Origin: Arthrobacter sp. MYb214
GTDB lineage: Bacteria; Actinomycetota; Actinomycetes; Actinomycetales; Micrococcaceae
Reading direction: 5' to 3'
NCBI RefSeq assembly: GCF_002979865.1
Contig: NZ_PCPZ01000008.1
Span: forward strand, 34,540 to 98,539
Length of the DNA: 64,000 nt
The translations under genes were made by a program, and so were the position numbers. Under the pieces are notes generated by a model. The model made no database searches and was not told the DNA's origin. It was given only the letters and a program-made list of their open reading frames with translations. Shown here in pieces: positions 27,622 through 37,848 of the stretch (its first letter is position 1; each line of letters starts with the position of its first letter).

Positions 27622-28038
27622 TTACTTGCCAGCTTCGATTTCAGCCTTGGCCGTCGAATCCGAATCGTTCAGGAACTTGCCGATGCGGTCGACTTCTTCA
27701 GTCTCGCCGATGGCTGCGGCCGCACGGCCCAGCGCATAGAGCGAGCGAAGGAAGCCTCGGTTTGGCTCATGGCGCCAAGGCACAGGGCCCTGTCCGCGCC
27801 AGCCGGCTTTGCGCAGCGAGTCCAAGCCTCGGTGGTAGCCAACTCGTGCGAACGCGTACGACTCCACGATGCGGCCCTCACTGTGCGCTTCGTTGGCAAG
27901 CAGCGCCCAAACCAGTGACGAGGCAGGGAACTTTGCCGCCAAGTCCGTGGCTTCATCACCGGCTTCATAGCGTGCCAGCACTTCGGTTTCTTCCGGAAGC
28001 AGGGTTTCCGGGATACCCAGCAGGTTTTCTCCGACCAT
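27622..28038 (-). CDS. DUF3151 family protein
   Basis: A 138-residue soluble protein with the family's recurring pieces: NLLGIPETLLPEE, FPASSLVWALLANEAH, ESYAFARVGYHRGLDSLRKAGWRGQGPVPW and NRGFLRSLYALGRAAAAIGE. It is confined to actinobacteria and has no assigned function. It starts 2 bp after the fba stop, and fba-DUF3151 adjacency is widely conserved, so a link to glycolytic control is plausible but unproven. Confidence 0.85.
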   Translation of the reverse strand: MVGENLLGIPETLLPEETEVLARYEAGDEATDLAAKFPASSLVWALLANEAHSEGRIVESYAFARVGYHRGLDSLRKAGWRGQGPVPWRHEPNRGFLRSLYALGRAAAAIGETEEVDRIGKFLNDSDSTAKAEIEAGK

Positions 28039-28040
28039 GG

Positions 28041-29063
<1,023 letters not shown>

Positions 29064-29201
29064 GCTTCACTCCTGGTGATTAGCGAGGTTACGCGTCTCC
29101 ATTGACGGCGGTTCGCCATCCATCCTATCGGCTATGTCACTAACTAAGCCCTAAATCTCGTATCGTGACACGGGGAATTCCGCGGTTTACCGCAAAGCAA
29201 A

Positions 29202-29242
29202 CGGCCAACCCAGATGAGAGCTTGTCTCATTATGGTTGGCCG
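29202..29242 (-). terminator. Terminator of the M23 peptidase gene
   Basis: Two-part stem: CGGCCAACC (29202-29210) with GGTTGGCCG (29234-29242), and ATGAGA (29214-29219) with TCTCAT (29225-29230), loop GCTTG. On the minus strand it is followed by TTTGCTTTGC. It is 17 bp past the M23 stop. Confidence 0.7.
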
Positions 29243-29259
29243 CTGGCTTTTTACGTTCT

Positions 29260-30636
29260 CTATTCGGTTGTTGCGCTTACAGAGGTGCTTCCCGACGGAG
29301 CTAGCTGTGTCTTGGTCGTGGTGCTGGGCACTGATGCAGAGCTCTTGGAAGCCGCCGGAGTTTCAGTTCCGGTCGAGGCCGACTTCGACGAATCCGTCTT
29401 TGGTGCAGAAGCTGAGCCGGTTGGAGTATCCGTAACGGCTTCTTCTTCTGGCTTCGTTGGCTCTGGAGTTGGAGCCTCCACCTCATCAGTGGCATCCGGA
29501 TCTTCGGGTCCGTCCGTAGCGCCTGGACTCTTCGAATCGTCAGGGCTCTTGGAACTATCTGGGCTCTTCGAGCTATCAGGGCTCTTCGAACCGTCCGGGC
29601 TCTGTGAACCATCTGGAGACTGCGAACCGCTCGGGCTTTCACTCTCGCTCGGCGACGGGCGCTGTGATTCCGATGGGCTTGGCTTCGGCCGTGGAATGCT
29701 TGGAGTGTCATCCTCGGGGACAATGACGTCTGGATCCGGGCCGCTTGGAGCCTTATCAGGAACGCGGGAGCCGTTGCCCTTGGGAGCACTGCCCGCATTG
29801 ACTGTCAGCCGCTGCGAATTAATCATCGCCTGGCGCTGGCCCGGAATGGTTGGCAGGTAGTTGCGCGGATCATGCCAACGGCCGTCGATGATGACCTCGA
29901 AGTGCACGTGGCAACCGGTCGAGTTGCCGGTAGTGCCAGCCAGGGCGATCAGTTCACCCTGCTCGACTCGCTGCCCCACCTTGGCAATCAACTTCGAATT
30001 GTGGCTGTAGCCAGTCTGGACATTGCTGCCGTGGTCGATAGTCACGCGCATGCCGGAGTGCCCAGCCCATGCCGATACGGTCACCGTTCCAGCTTCAGAA
30101 GCGTAGACCGGCGAGCCGCAGGAAATAGGGTAGTCCTGGCCAATGTGGATCTGGTTGCCAGGACCGGTAGGGTTGGCACGCCAGCCATAAGGGCTGGAAA
30201 TACTGCGGGTCTTGACCGGGTGCATCAGTTGCAGGTCGCCAGGCAATTTGCCGAGCTCGCCGACCATGCCCGCAAGCAGAGCTGAGGATTCGTTGTCATT
30301 GCCGGACGCTTCTGAGCCCGCGTCAGCGCCATCAAGCATTCCAACGGGACGGCCGTCAATAGCCAGCTCCTTGCCGGAACCGCCAAATGAGTTCAGCGGC
30401 GCATCTGCACTGACGTAGACCGGTCCGTTGAACATTGATGGATCTGCCACAGCATCGATGCCTACAGGGATATCGCCCTGCCTGGAGTCACCGGCCTGAG
30501 CCATGATCGGGATCGCCAGGGCTCCCGTCAGTCCGAGCGCGGCGACGATAGAAGTGGACCATATAACCAATGGCCTTCTGCGTCGAGGCAGCCCGGGCAA
30601 CAGCAAGTCACGGTTTACTTGATGACGTCGTTTCAC
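29260..30636 (-). CDS. M23 family metallopeptidase with Ser/Pro-rich tail
   Basis: A 458-residue exported peptidase of the lysostaphin/LytM type. A signal anchor lies at about 22-45 after a basic N-terminus. The M23 domain (about 140-270) has zinc ligands His164 and Asp168 (HIGQD) and the H-x-H pair 243/245 (CHVHFEV), so it looks active on peptidoglycan cross-bridges. From about 305 to the end the chain is low complexity, with SPD-x-S-K/Q repeats. I prefer GTG 30636 (GAGAGGGCGGTC upstream) over GTG 30657. Confidence 0.85.
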   Translation of the reverse strand: MKRRHQVNRDLLLPGLPRRRRPLVIWSTSIVAALGLTGALAIPIMAQAGDSRQGDIPVGIDAVADPSMFNGPVYVSADAPLNSFGGSGKELAIDGRPVGMLDGADAGSEASGNDNESSALLAGMVGELGKLPGDLQLMHPVKTRSISSPYGWRANPTGPGNQIHIGQDYPISCGSPVYASEAGTVTVSAWAGHSGMRVTIDHGSNVQTGYSHNSKLIAKVGQRVEQGELIALAGTTGNSTGCHVHFEVIIDGRWHDPRNYLPTIPGQRQAMINSQRLTVNAGSAPKGNGSRVPDKAPSGPDPDVIVPEDDTPSIPRPKPSPSESQRPSPSESESPSGSQSPDGSQSPDGSKSPDSSKSPDSSKSPDDSKSPGATDGPEDPDATDEVEAPTPEPTKPEEEAVTDTPTGSASAPKTDSSKSASTGTETPAASKSSASVPSTTTKTQLAPSGSTSVSATTE

Positions 30637-30741
30637 GACCGCCCTCTCCCAGATCACGTTTTCATAACTAAAACCCAGAGTAGGCGGAAAATGATAACTA
30701 ATCCAGATGCTCGACTAAACTCGTCAGTATTAAATTTCTTG

Positions 30742-31398
30742 TTAACCTACTTTTTGCCCAAACACGTGCCTGCGTACCCACGCATGCATGGCAATCCCGG
30801 CTGCGGATGCCGCGTTGATTGAACGAGTCGAGCCGAACTGCTCGATGGACAAGGTGTCCTTGGCCGCAACGTGGACTTCCGGGCTGAGTCCCGGACCTTC
30901 CTGCCCGAAGACCAGCACGCAGTCCTTCGGCAGGTCGTAGGTCTCCAGTGGAACGGAGTCCGGGAAGATATCGATTCCCAGAATCGTCAGCCCCTCGCCC
31001 TCAGCCCAGGCAACGAACTCCTCCACCGTTGCATGGTGGCGTACGTGCTGGTAACGATCAGTAACCATGGCGCCTCGTCGATTCCAGCGGCGACGGCCGA
31101 TGATATGGACTTCTTTGGCCAGGAAAGCGTTTGCGCTGCGTACCACGGTGCCGATGTTCATATCGTGCTGCCAGTTTTCAATGGCGATATGGAAATCGTG
31201 GCGGCGTTCGTCAAGATCAGCAATGATGGCGTCCATCGTCCAGTAGCGGTACTTGTCCGCGACGTTGCGCCGGTCGCCCTCGGCAAGCAACTGGGGATCG
31301 TATTTTCCGTCGGTTGGCAGTTCCCCCTCCCAGGGGCCTACTCCGATCACATGCTGCGCGCTCGGGTCATTAACTGGTTCATGCGTTTCTTCGTTCAC
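30742..31398 (-). CDS. TrmH/SpoU-family RNA methyltransferase
   Basis: A 218-residue SPOUT-fold methyltransferase making 2'-O-methyl ribose in tRNA or rRNA with S-adenosylmethionine. Motif 1 is NWQHDMNIGTVVRSANAF, motif 2 VLVFGQEGPGLSPEV, and motif 3 IEQFGSTRSINAASAAGIAMHAW, all intact. GTG start. The fba-DUF3151-SpoU grouping is common in actinobacteria; here the M23 gene is inserted between. The exact RNA target is not predictable. Confidence 0.9.
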   Translation of the reverse strand: MNEETHEPVNDPSAQHVIGVGPWEGELPTDGKYDPQLLAEGDRRNVADKYRYWTMDAIIADLDERRHDFHIAIENWQHDMNIGTVVRSANAFLAKEVHIIGRRRWNRRGAMVTDRYQHVRHHATVEEFVAWAEGEGLTILGIDIFPDSVPLETYDLPKDCVLVFGQEGPGLSPEVHVAAKDTLSIEQFGSTRSINAASAAGIAMHAWVRRHVFGQKVG

Positions 31399-31537
31399 AG
31401 TATTAAGCCTAGTTCGTTATGTTCGCGCCCTTGTTCACGGCGCATTTGCGTGCGCCTGTGTAATCTCTTAATAGAACGGGATACTTTCAGTGCCGATAGC
31501 TCCCACCAAATATTTCCCTAGGGAGGATCCACGCCTC

Positions 31538-32380
<843 letters not shown>

Positions 32381-32393
32381 CAGCTAGCGGATT

Positions 32394-32425
32394 CAGCAAG
32401 GCCGGGCTTTTGCCCGGCCTTGCTG
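32394..32425 (+). terminator. Terminator after the HAD hydrolase gene
   Basis: CAGCAAGGCCGGGC (32394-32407), TTTT loop, and exact complement (32412-32425). It starts 14 bp past the stop and ends 34 bp before the TetR gene. Confidence 0.75.
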
Positions 32426-32459
32426 CGTTGACGCAAGATTCCGGAAGTATGCTGAAACC

Positions 32460-33098
32460 GTGACCGAGCAAGTACCGAACGAGGTCCCGAGCGCGCGGAA
32501 GCGTGGACGGCCCAAAGGCAGCACCACGGGGACAACTAGAGCGGCGATCCTCAAAGCCGCGTCCAAGGAGTTCTCCCGTGCCGGATACGAGGCAGCCAGC
32601 CTCCGGTCGGTAGCGCGCCGAGCCGGGGTGGATCCAGCACTGGTTCACCACTATTTCAAGGACAAGAGCGACTTGTTTGTCCAGACCATGCGCATCCCCG
32701 TCAACCCAGGGGAAATCATCGCCGAGGCGGCAACAGCGCCGTTGGAGGAGATGGGCGAGGCGCTGACTCGCGCATTGCTCGCTACCTGGCGCAAGCCGGC
32801 TTTCCGCACGGCTGCAACGGCAACGATCCGGGGCTTGGTCTCCAGCAGCAGCGCGGCGAAAGTCCTCCGTCCATTCCTGCAAGAGCAGATCTTCTCGCGC
32901 TTGGGTGCGCGTTTGCCGGAAGAAAGCGCCGAGCCGAGGGTAGCCCTGGTGGCCAGCCAAATTGTCGGCCTGATTGTCGCGCGCTACATCATTGGCTTGG
33001 AGCCTTTGGCCTCCATGGATGATGAGCAGGTTATCGAGCTGGTGGCCCCCACCATCCAGCGCTACCTCACCGGCCAATTGCCTGCGTTGAACCATTGA
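32460..33098 (+). CDS. TetR-family regulator of the adjacent ABC exporter
   Basis: A 212-residue regulator. A basic leader (RKRGRPKGSTTG) precedes the TetR helix-turn-helix AILKAASKEFSRAGYEAASLRSVARRAGVDPALVHHYFKDKSDLF (about 28-75). The C-terminal domain resembles the type paired with drug exporters. GTG start. It is directly upstream of the ABC ATPase and permease genes on the same strand, with a dyad at 33122-33139 as probable operator. Confidence 0.85.
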   Translation: MTEQVPNEVPSARKRGRPKGSTTGTTRAAILKAASKEFSRAGYEAASLRSVARRAGVDPALVHHYFKDKSDLFVQTMRIPVNPGEIIAEAATAPLEEMGEALTRALLATWRKPAFRTAATATIRGLVSSSSAAKVLRPFLQEQIFSRLGARLPEESAEPRVALVASQIVGLIVARYIIGLEPLASMDDEQVIELVAPTIQRYLTGQLPALNH

Positions 33099-33121
33099 CA
33101 TGCTGCTGGCAGAGGTCCCTA

Positions 33122-33139
33122 ATTCATTATGTGATGAAT
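33122..33139. promoter_or_regulatory. Perfect dyad at the ABC ATPase start codon
   Basis: ATTCAT-TATGTG-ATGAAT (33122-33139): perfect 6-bp arms. The right arm contains the proposed ATG of the ATPase gene. No ribosome site is evident, so the gene may be leaderless or translated by coupling from the TetR gene. It may be the TetR operator. Confidence 0.35.
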
Positions 33140-33859
33140 AAAACGGCTTGTGTCGATGTGCAGCGGCTCGACGTCAGACGCGGAAGGGCATTGGTCCTGG
33201 ACCACGTGGAATTCCAGCTCGCGCCGGGACGGATCATCGGCTTGCTCGGCCCCAGCGGCAGCGGCAAGAGCACCTTGCTGCGAAGCATCGTGGGCAACCA
33301 GGTCATCAGCAGCGGAACAGTCTCCGTTCTCGGAAAGCCCGCCGGGCACAAGTCCCTGCGCAACCGGGTCGGCTATATGACCCAGGCAGCCAGCGTCTAT
33401 GACGATTTGAGCGTCCGGCAGAACATCGCCTACTTCGCCAAGATCCTCGGCCAGCCCCCAGCAGAAGTGGATCGAGTCCTCGAAGCCACGGACCTGGCGG
33501 ACCAGGCTAGCCGGCTGGCCATGGGCCTGTCCGGCGGACAGCGCAATCGGGTGTCCTTGGCCATCGCGCTGCTCGGCTCGCCGGAAATTGTCATCCTGGA
33601 TGAACCCACGGTGGGTTTGGACCCGGTGCTGCGTGCGGATCTGTGGGCGATGTTCTCGCAGTTGGCGGCCACCGGCCTGTGCCTTGTCGTCTCCAGCCAT
33701 GTCATGGACGAAGCCATGCGTTGCGATGAAATCCTGCTGCTGCGCGAGGGGAAGCTGCTCGGCCAGATGAGCCCGGCTGCATTGATGGAGTCAACCGGTG
33801 CAGACAATCCCGAAAATGCCTTCGTTGCCCTGATCGCGGCAAAAGGGAACCAGCCATGA
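33134..33859 (+). CDS. ABC transporter ATP-binding protein (drug-export type)
   Basis: A 241-residue ATPase. Walker A is GPSGSGKST, the Q-loop lies in GYMTQAASVY, the signature is LSGGQRNRVSLA, Walker B is IVILDEPTVGLD, and the H-loop is VSSHVMDEA. It is of the DrrA/CcmA-like export subgroup. I start at ATG 33134; the frame is open to 33095, but that part has no protein character. It overlaps the permease by 4 bp (ATGA). Confidence 0.88.
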   Translation: MNKTACVDVQRLDVRRGRALVLDHVEFQLAPGRIIGLLGPSGSGKSTLLRSIVGNQVISSGTVSVLGKPAGHKSLRNRVGYMTQAASVYDDLSVRQNIAYFAKILGQPPAEVDRVLEATDLADQASRLAMGLSGGQRNRVSLAIALLGSPEIVILDEPTVGLDPVLRADLWAMFSQLAATGLCLVVSSHVMDEAMRCDEILLLREGKLLGQMSPAALMESTGADNPENAFVALIAAKGNQP

Positions 33860-34581
33860 AACGGACACTCGCCACCGCCGGGAGGGTCCTGGCCCAGGTG
33901 CGCCATGACCCGCGGACCATTGCCTTGATGCTCATCGTGCCCAGCCTGCTGATCGGCCTGATCGCATGGATCTTCACCGACACCCCGGCCTTCAGCCGCA
34001 TTGGCCCGGCTATGATCGCCTTGTTCCCCTTCGTGGTCATGTTCCTGGTAACCAGCATCGCAACACTGCGCGAGCGGCGCAGCGGAACCCTTGAGCGCTT
34101 GCTGAGCATGCCGCTGGCCAAGGGCGAATTCATCTTCGGCTACGCGCTGGCGTTCACCCTGGTTGCGATCCTCCAGACCATGATCGCGGTCAGTTTCGCC
34201 ATCTGGGTTTGCGGCTTGGAGATCGAAGGCAGTTTCTGGCTGCTGTTCGCGGTGGCCGCCCTCGACGCGCTGCTGGGCATCAGCCTCGGCCTGATGGCCA
34301 GCGCCTTCGCACGCACCGAATTCCAGGTGGTTCAGTTCATGCCGGCGCTGGTCATCCCGCAGTTCCTGCTGTCCGGAATCATCCTGACCCGCGAGCAGCT
34401 GCCCGGCGCGCTGGAGGCCATCGGCGACTGGCTTCCGCTGTCCCACGCCATCGACGCCCTCTCGGATGCCGCGGCGGGAACAGTGGATTCGGCGACGGCA
34501 AGCAGCATGCTGGTCATCGCCGCCTGGATCGCCGCCGCGCTGATCGTCGGTTCCCTGACCCTGCGGCGGCGCACCGCCTAG
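33856..34581 (+). CDS. ABC-2 type transporter permease
   Basis: A 241-residue membrane protein with six helices. It has the ABC-2 pattern: an N-terminal cytoplasmic helix, then IALMLIVPSLLIGLIAWIF, the RERRSGTLERLLSMPLAKGEFIFGYAL coupling segment and QFMPALVIPQFLLSGIILTREQLP. Together with the ATPase it forms a DrrAB-like exporter of drugs, lipids or polymers. Substrate unknown. Its stop is 3 bp from the convergent GH3 gene. Confidence 0.85.
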   Translation: MKRTLATAGRVLAQVRHDPRTIALMLIVPSLLIGLIAWIFTDTPAFSRIGPAMIALFPFVVMFLVTSIATLRERRSGTLERLLSMPLAKGEFIFGYALAFTLVAILQTMIAVSFAIWVCGLEIEGSFWLLFAVAALDALLGISLGLMASAFARTEFQVVQFMPALVIPQFLLSGIILTREQLPGALEAIGDWLPLSHAIDALSDAAAGTVDSATASSMLVIAAWIAAALIVGSLTLRRRTA

Positions 34582-34584
34582 CGG

Positions 34585-36915
34585 CTACGCGATGTCCACC
34601 GGGGTGTCCAGCACGCGGCCCTCGGCCACTTCGCGCACCTTCCCGGTGATCCGGAACTCGGCCTGCAGTGGCAGGTCCTCGCTGCTGGTTCCCACCAGCG
34701 CGGTGAACTTGCCCGGTTCCACAATGCGCTTCCCGGACAGCCCGGTGAACGAGGTCCGGTCCGCATGCACGGTGAAAGCCACGCGCTTCGACTCCCCTGC
34801 CTCAAGCTGCACCTTGGCGAAGCCGGCTAGCCAGCGGCGCGGGCGCACCACCTGCGACACCGCGTCAGCCAGGTACAGCTGCACCACTTCGGCGCCGGAG
34901 CGCGCTCCGGTATTGGCCACGGTGGCACTGACCCGAATGGTGCCGTCGGCAGCGATTTCAGTTTCCGGCAGTTCCAGACCGGAGATCTCGAAGCTGGTGT
35001 AGGAGCTGCCGTAGCCGAAGGGGTAGAGCGGACGCGGATCGAGGTTGGTTACGCCTTCTGAATGCCAGGCCAGCTTGGAAGCCAGGTAGGTGCCCGGCTG
35101 CCCGCCGATATGGTCGGGGATCTGCACCGGCAGCTTGCCCGAGGGGTTGACCTCGCCGGTCAGCACGCCAGCCAGTGCCGGCCCGCCTTCCATCCCGGGC
35201 ATGAAGCACTGGATGATCGCCGCGGTGCGATCAGCGAATTGCCCCAGCGAATACGGACGCCCGGTGACCAGCACCAGAACCGTCGGGGTGCCCGTGGCCA
35301 GCACGGCTTCCACCAGATCCCCCTGCCGCCCGGGCAGGCGCAGGTCGACGACGTCGCAGCCCTCCCCCGAGGTGCCACGGCCGAAGAGCCCGGCGAGGTC
35401 GCCAACGGCAACCACCGCGACTTCGGCGTTGCGGGCGGCCTGGACCGCCTGGGCGATGCCCGAATCATCCAGATCGGTGAAGTCCACGCCACGGGCATAC
35501 TCGATCTGCGATCCGGTGAGCGCGGGAGCCTGCTGCAAGGCTTCGAGGATCGAGGCCATCGGCACGCCGTAGTCCTGCTGCTCGGCGAAGCGCGAGTAGA
35601 CATGATTGGTGAAGGAGTAGCAGCCCAGGTGGGTGCGCGGCTGGGAGGCGCTGGGCCCGATGACCGCCAAGCGTGCCGGGCTGGCCAAGGGCAGGATCTG
35701 CTCGTTGCGCAGCAGGATGATCGATTCCTCGGCCATTTTCCGGGCATGGGCACGGTTATCGGCCGAATCCAGTTCCACGTCATCGCCCAGCCAGGCCTGG
35801 CGCGGGTTCCAGCCCGGATCCAGCAGGCCCATCTGCAGTTTCTGGGCCAGCACGCGGCGCACCGCGGTGTCCAGGACTTCCTGCTCCAGCGCTCCGGCGC
35901 GGACCGCCTGGGCCAGGTTGGCGAAGGCGGTGGTCTCCGGGAGCTCAACGTCCATGCCGGCTTCCAGGGACAGCCGGCCCGCGGCGTCCTCGTCTTCTGC
36001 CACTTCGTGCATGCTGTGCAGGAAGCTGACGGACCAGTAGTCCGCCACGACGGTTCCCGCGAAGCCCCAGCGGCCCCGCAGCACTTCGGTGAGCAGCCGG
36101 TGGCTGCCAGCGGGCGCTTCGCCATCCACGTCCGCATAGGAGTTCATCACGGACTTCACTCCACCCTCGCGAACCGCGCGTTCGAACGGCGGGAACACCG
36201 TGTCTTCCAGCGCCCGGGGGCCCATGGAGACCGGCGCGTGGTTGCGCCCGGCTTGCGAGGCCGCGTAGCCGGCGAAGTGCTTCAAGGTGGCGTGCACCCC
36301 CGAGTCCTGCAGGCCGCGCACGTAGGCTACGCCCAGCTCCCCAACCAGGTGGGGGTCTTCGCCCATGGTCTCTTCCACCCGGCCCCAGCGGTAGTCGCGG
36401 GTGACGTCCAAGACCGGGGACAGGCCCTGGTGCACTCCCATCTTCAGCATGTCGGCGCCGATGCGCCGGGCCATGCCGCCAATGAGGTCCGGGTTGAAGG
36501 TGGCGCCCCAGGCAATGGACGCCGGGTAGCAGGTCGCGCCAAGGGTGGTGAATCCGGTCAGGCATTCCTCGTGGGCGATGGCCGGGATGCCCAAGCGGTT
36601 CGCGGCAATGACCTGTTCTTGCAGCTCGACCAGGCGTTCGCGGCCTTCGGCGGGGGCCAGCGGGATGGTGCCGAAGGCGCGGGTGATATGCCCCAAGCCG
36701 TCCTTGATGGCGGTTTCGAAGCTGGGGCCTGCGGTGAAGGTGTCGGCCATCGGCGCGACGTTGCCTTCCCCGTCCTGGTTTTCTTCCTCCGGGCGGATCC
36801 AGAACGAGCCCAGCTGCCCGGCTTTCTCTTCCAGGGTCATTTCATCCATGAGCGCGGCGACGCGCTGTTCGGCAGGAAGTGAGATGTCGTGCCAGGTTTG
36901 CTCGACGGTTTTCAT
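34585..36915 (-). CDS. Glycoside hydrolase family 3 (beta-xylosidase/beta-glucosidase)
   Basis: A 776-residue GH3 enzyme with N-terminal TIM barrel, middle alpha/beta sandwich and C-terminal fibronectin-III-like domain (from about 690, GEVVQLYLADAVSQVVRPRRWLAGFAKVQLEAGE-type). The nucleophile Asp is in VVADYWSVSF (about residue 290), followed by LEAGMDVELPE. That arrangement is typical of GH3 beta-xylosidases. There is no signal peptide, so it acts inside on imported oligosaccharides. AAGGAACTGCC precedes the ATG. Last gene of the ABC operon, which supports intracellular cleavage after uptake. Confidence 0.9.
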   Translation of the reverse strand: MKTVEQTWHDISLPAEQRVAALMDEMTLEEKAGQLGSFWIRPEEENQDGEGNVAPMADTFTAGPSFETAIKDGLGHITRAFGTIPLAPAEGRERLVELQEQVIAANRLGIPAIAHEECLTGFTTLGATCYPASIAWGATFNPDLIGGMARRIGADMLKMGVHQGLSPVLDVTRDYRWGRVEETMGEDPHLVGELGVAYVRGLQDSGVHATLKHFAGYAASQAGRNHAPVSMGPRALEDTVFPPFERAVREGGVKSVMNSYADVDGEAPAGSHRLLTEVLRGRWGFAGTVVADYWSVSFLHSMHEVAEDEDAAGRLSLEAGMDVELPETTAFANLAQAVRAGALEQEVLDTAVRRVLAQKLQMGLLDPGWNPRQAWLGDDVELDSADNRAHARKMAEESIILLRNEQILPLASPARLAVIGPSASQPRTHLGCYSFTNHVYSRFAEQQDYGVPMASILEALQQAPALTGSQIEYARGVDFTDLDDSGIAQAVQAARNAEVAVVAVGDLAGLFGRGTSGEGCDVVDLRLPGRQGDLVEAVLATGTPTVLVLVTGRPYSLGQFADRTAAIIQCFMPGMEGGPALAGVLTGEVNPSGKLPVQIPDHIGGQPGTYLASKLAWHSEGVTNLDPRPLYPFGYGSSYTSFEISGLELPETEIAADGTIRVSATVANTGARSGAEVVQLYLADAVSQVVRPRRWLAGFAKVQLEAGESKRVAFTVHADRTSFTGLSGKRIVEPGKFTALVGTSSEDLPLQAEFRITGKVREVAEGRVLDTPVDIA

Positions 36916-36960
36916 GGCAGTTCCTTGTCTTCAAAGATTTCGATTGCTTGCGGGGGCGGA

Positions 36961-37848
36961 TCAGCCCTTGACTGCGCCCTGCAGTCCATTGACGATGCGC
37001 TTCTGCATGGCCAGGAAGAAGATCAGTGCCGGGATCATCGCCAGCGCGGTGAACGCGAAGACGCCGGCGGTGTCGGCCGAGTGCTCGCTGGAGTAGTCGG
37101 CGACGCCCAGCGGCAAGGTGCGCATATCCCCTTGCAGCAGCAGCAACGGCAGCAGGTAGGCATTCCACGAGCCGACGAAGGCCAGTACGCCGACGGTGAC
37201 CATGCCCGGCCCGGACAATGGCAGCAGGATCCTCCAGAAGAAGCCGATGCGGCTGGCGCCATCGAGCTGGGCGGCTTCTTCCAGCTCCTGGGGCAGCGCC
37301 ATCAGGAAGGGGCGCAGGATGACCACGGTCATGGGCAGCGCGAAGGCCGCCTGCGGCAGGGCGACGCCCCACCAGGTGTTGCCCATGTCCAGGTCCCGGG
37401 TAATCAGGATGAACAGCGGAACAATCGCCACGGTGGCCGGGAACAGCAAGCCAAGCACGAAGACCATGAAGATCGGCTCGCGCAGGCGGAACGTGTAGCG
37501 GGCCAGCGGGTAGGCAGCCATGATGCCGAAGACCACCACGACGATGGTGGTGATCACCGCGATCATCGTGGAGTTCAGCGCGTACTGCCAGAAATCCGGG
37601 TTCTTCAGCACGCCGGCGTAGTTCTCCAGCACCCACGGCTCGGGAAGGCCTGCCGGGTTCTCGGCCAGCTGCGCGTTGGTGCGAAACCCGCCGAGCACCC
37701 CGTAGAGGACCGGGCCCAGGGTGATCGCGACAACCGCCAAGGCGATGGCGTAGACCAGGACGTTTCCGCCTTGCCGGCCGTTGCGCTGCTTGGCGCGTTT
37801 TGCCTGGGCGGGGGTGTGCTGGGGCCTGGTAGCCAGGGTGGCGCTCAT
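36961..37848 (-). CDS. Carbohydrate ABC transporter permease (MalG type)
   Basis: A 295-residue CUT1-family inner permease with six helices. The ATPase-coupling EAA loop is EELEEAAQLDGASRIGFFWRILLPLSGPG. It begins within the last bases of the MalF-type gene (ATGA overlap) and is 45 bp upstream of the GH3 gene. No ATPase is encoded here; such transporters usually share an MsiK-type ATPase encoded elsewhere. Confidence 0.92.
   Translation of the reverse strand: MSATLATRPQHTPAQAKRAKQRNGRQGGNVLVYAIALAVVAITLGPVLYGVLGGFRTNAQLAENPAGLPEPWVLENYAGVLKNPDFWQYALNSTMIAVITTIVVVVFGIMAAYPLARYTFRLREPIFMVFVLGLLFPATVAIVPLFILITRDLDMGNTWWGVALPQAAFALPMTVVILRPFLMALPQELEEAAQLDGASRIGFFWRILLPLSGPGMVTVGVLAFVGSWNAYLLPLLLLQGDMRTLPLGVADYSSEHSADTAGVFAFTALAMIPALIFFLAMQKRIVNGLQGAVKG

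Noticed and set aside
35062..36882. 606-codon plus-strand frame
   Set aside because: Antisense to the GH3 gene, with composition typical of shadow frames.
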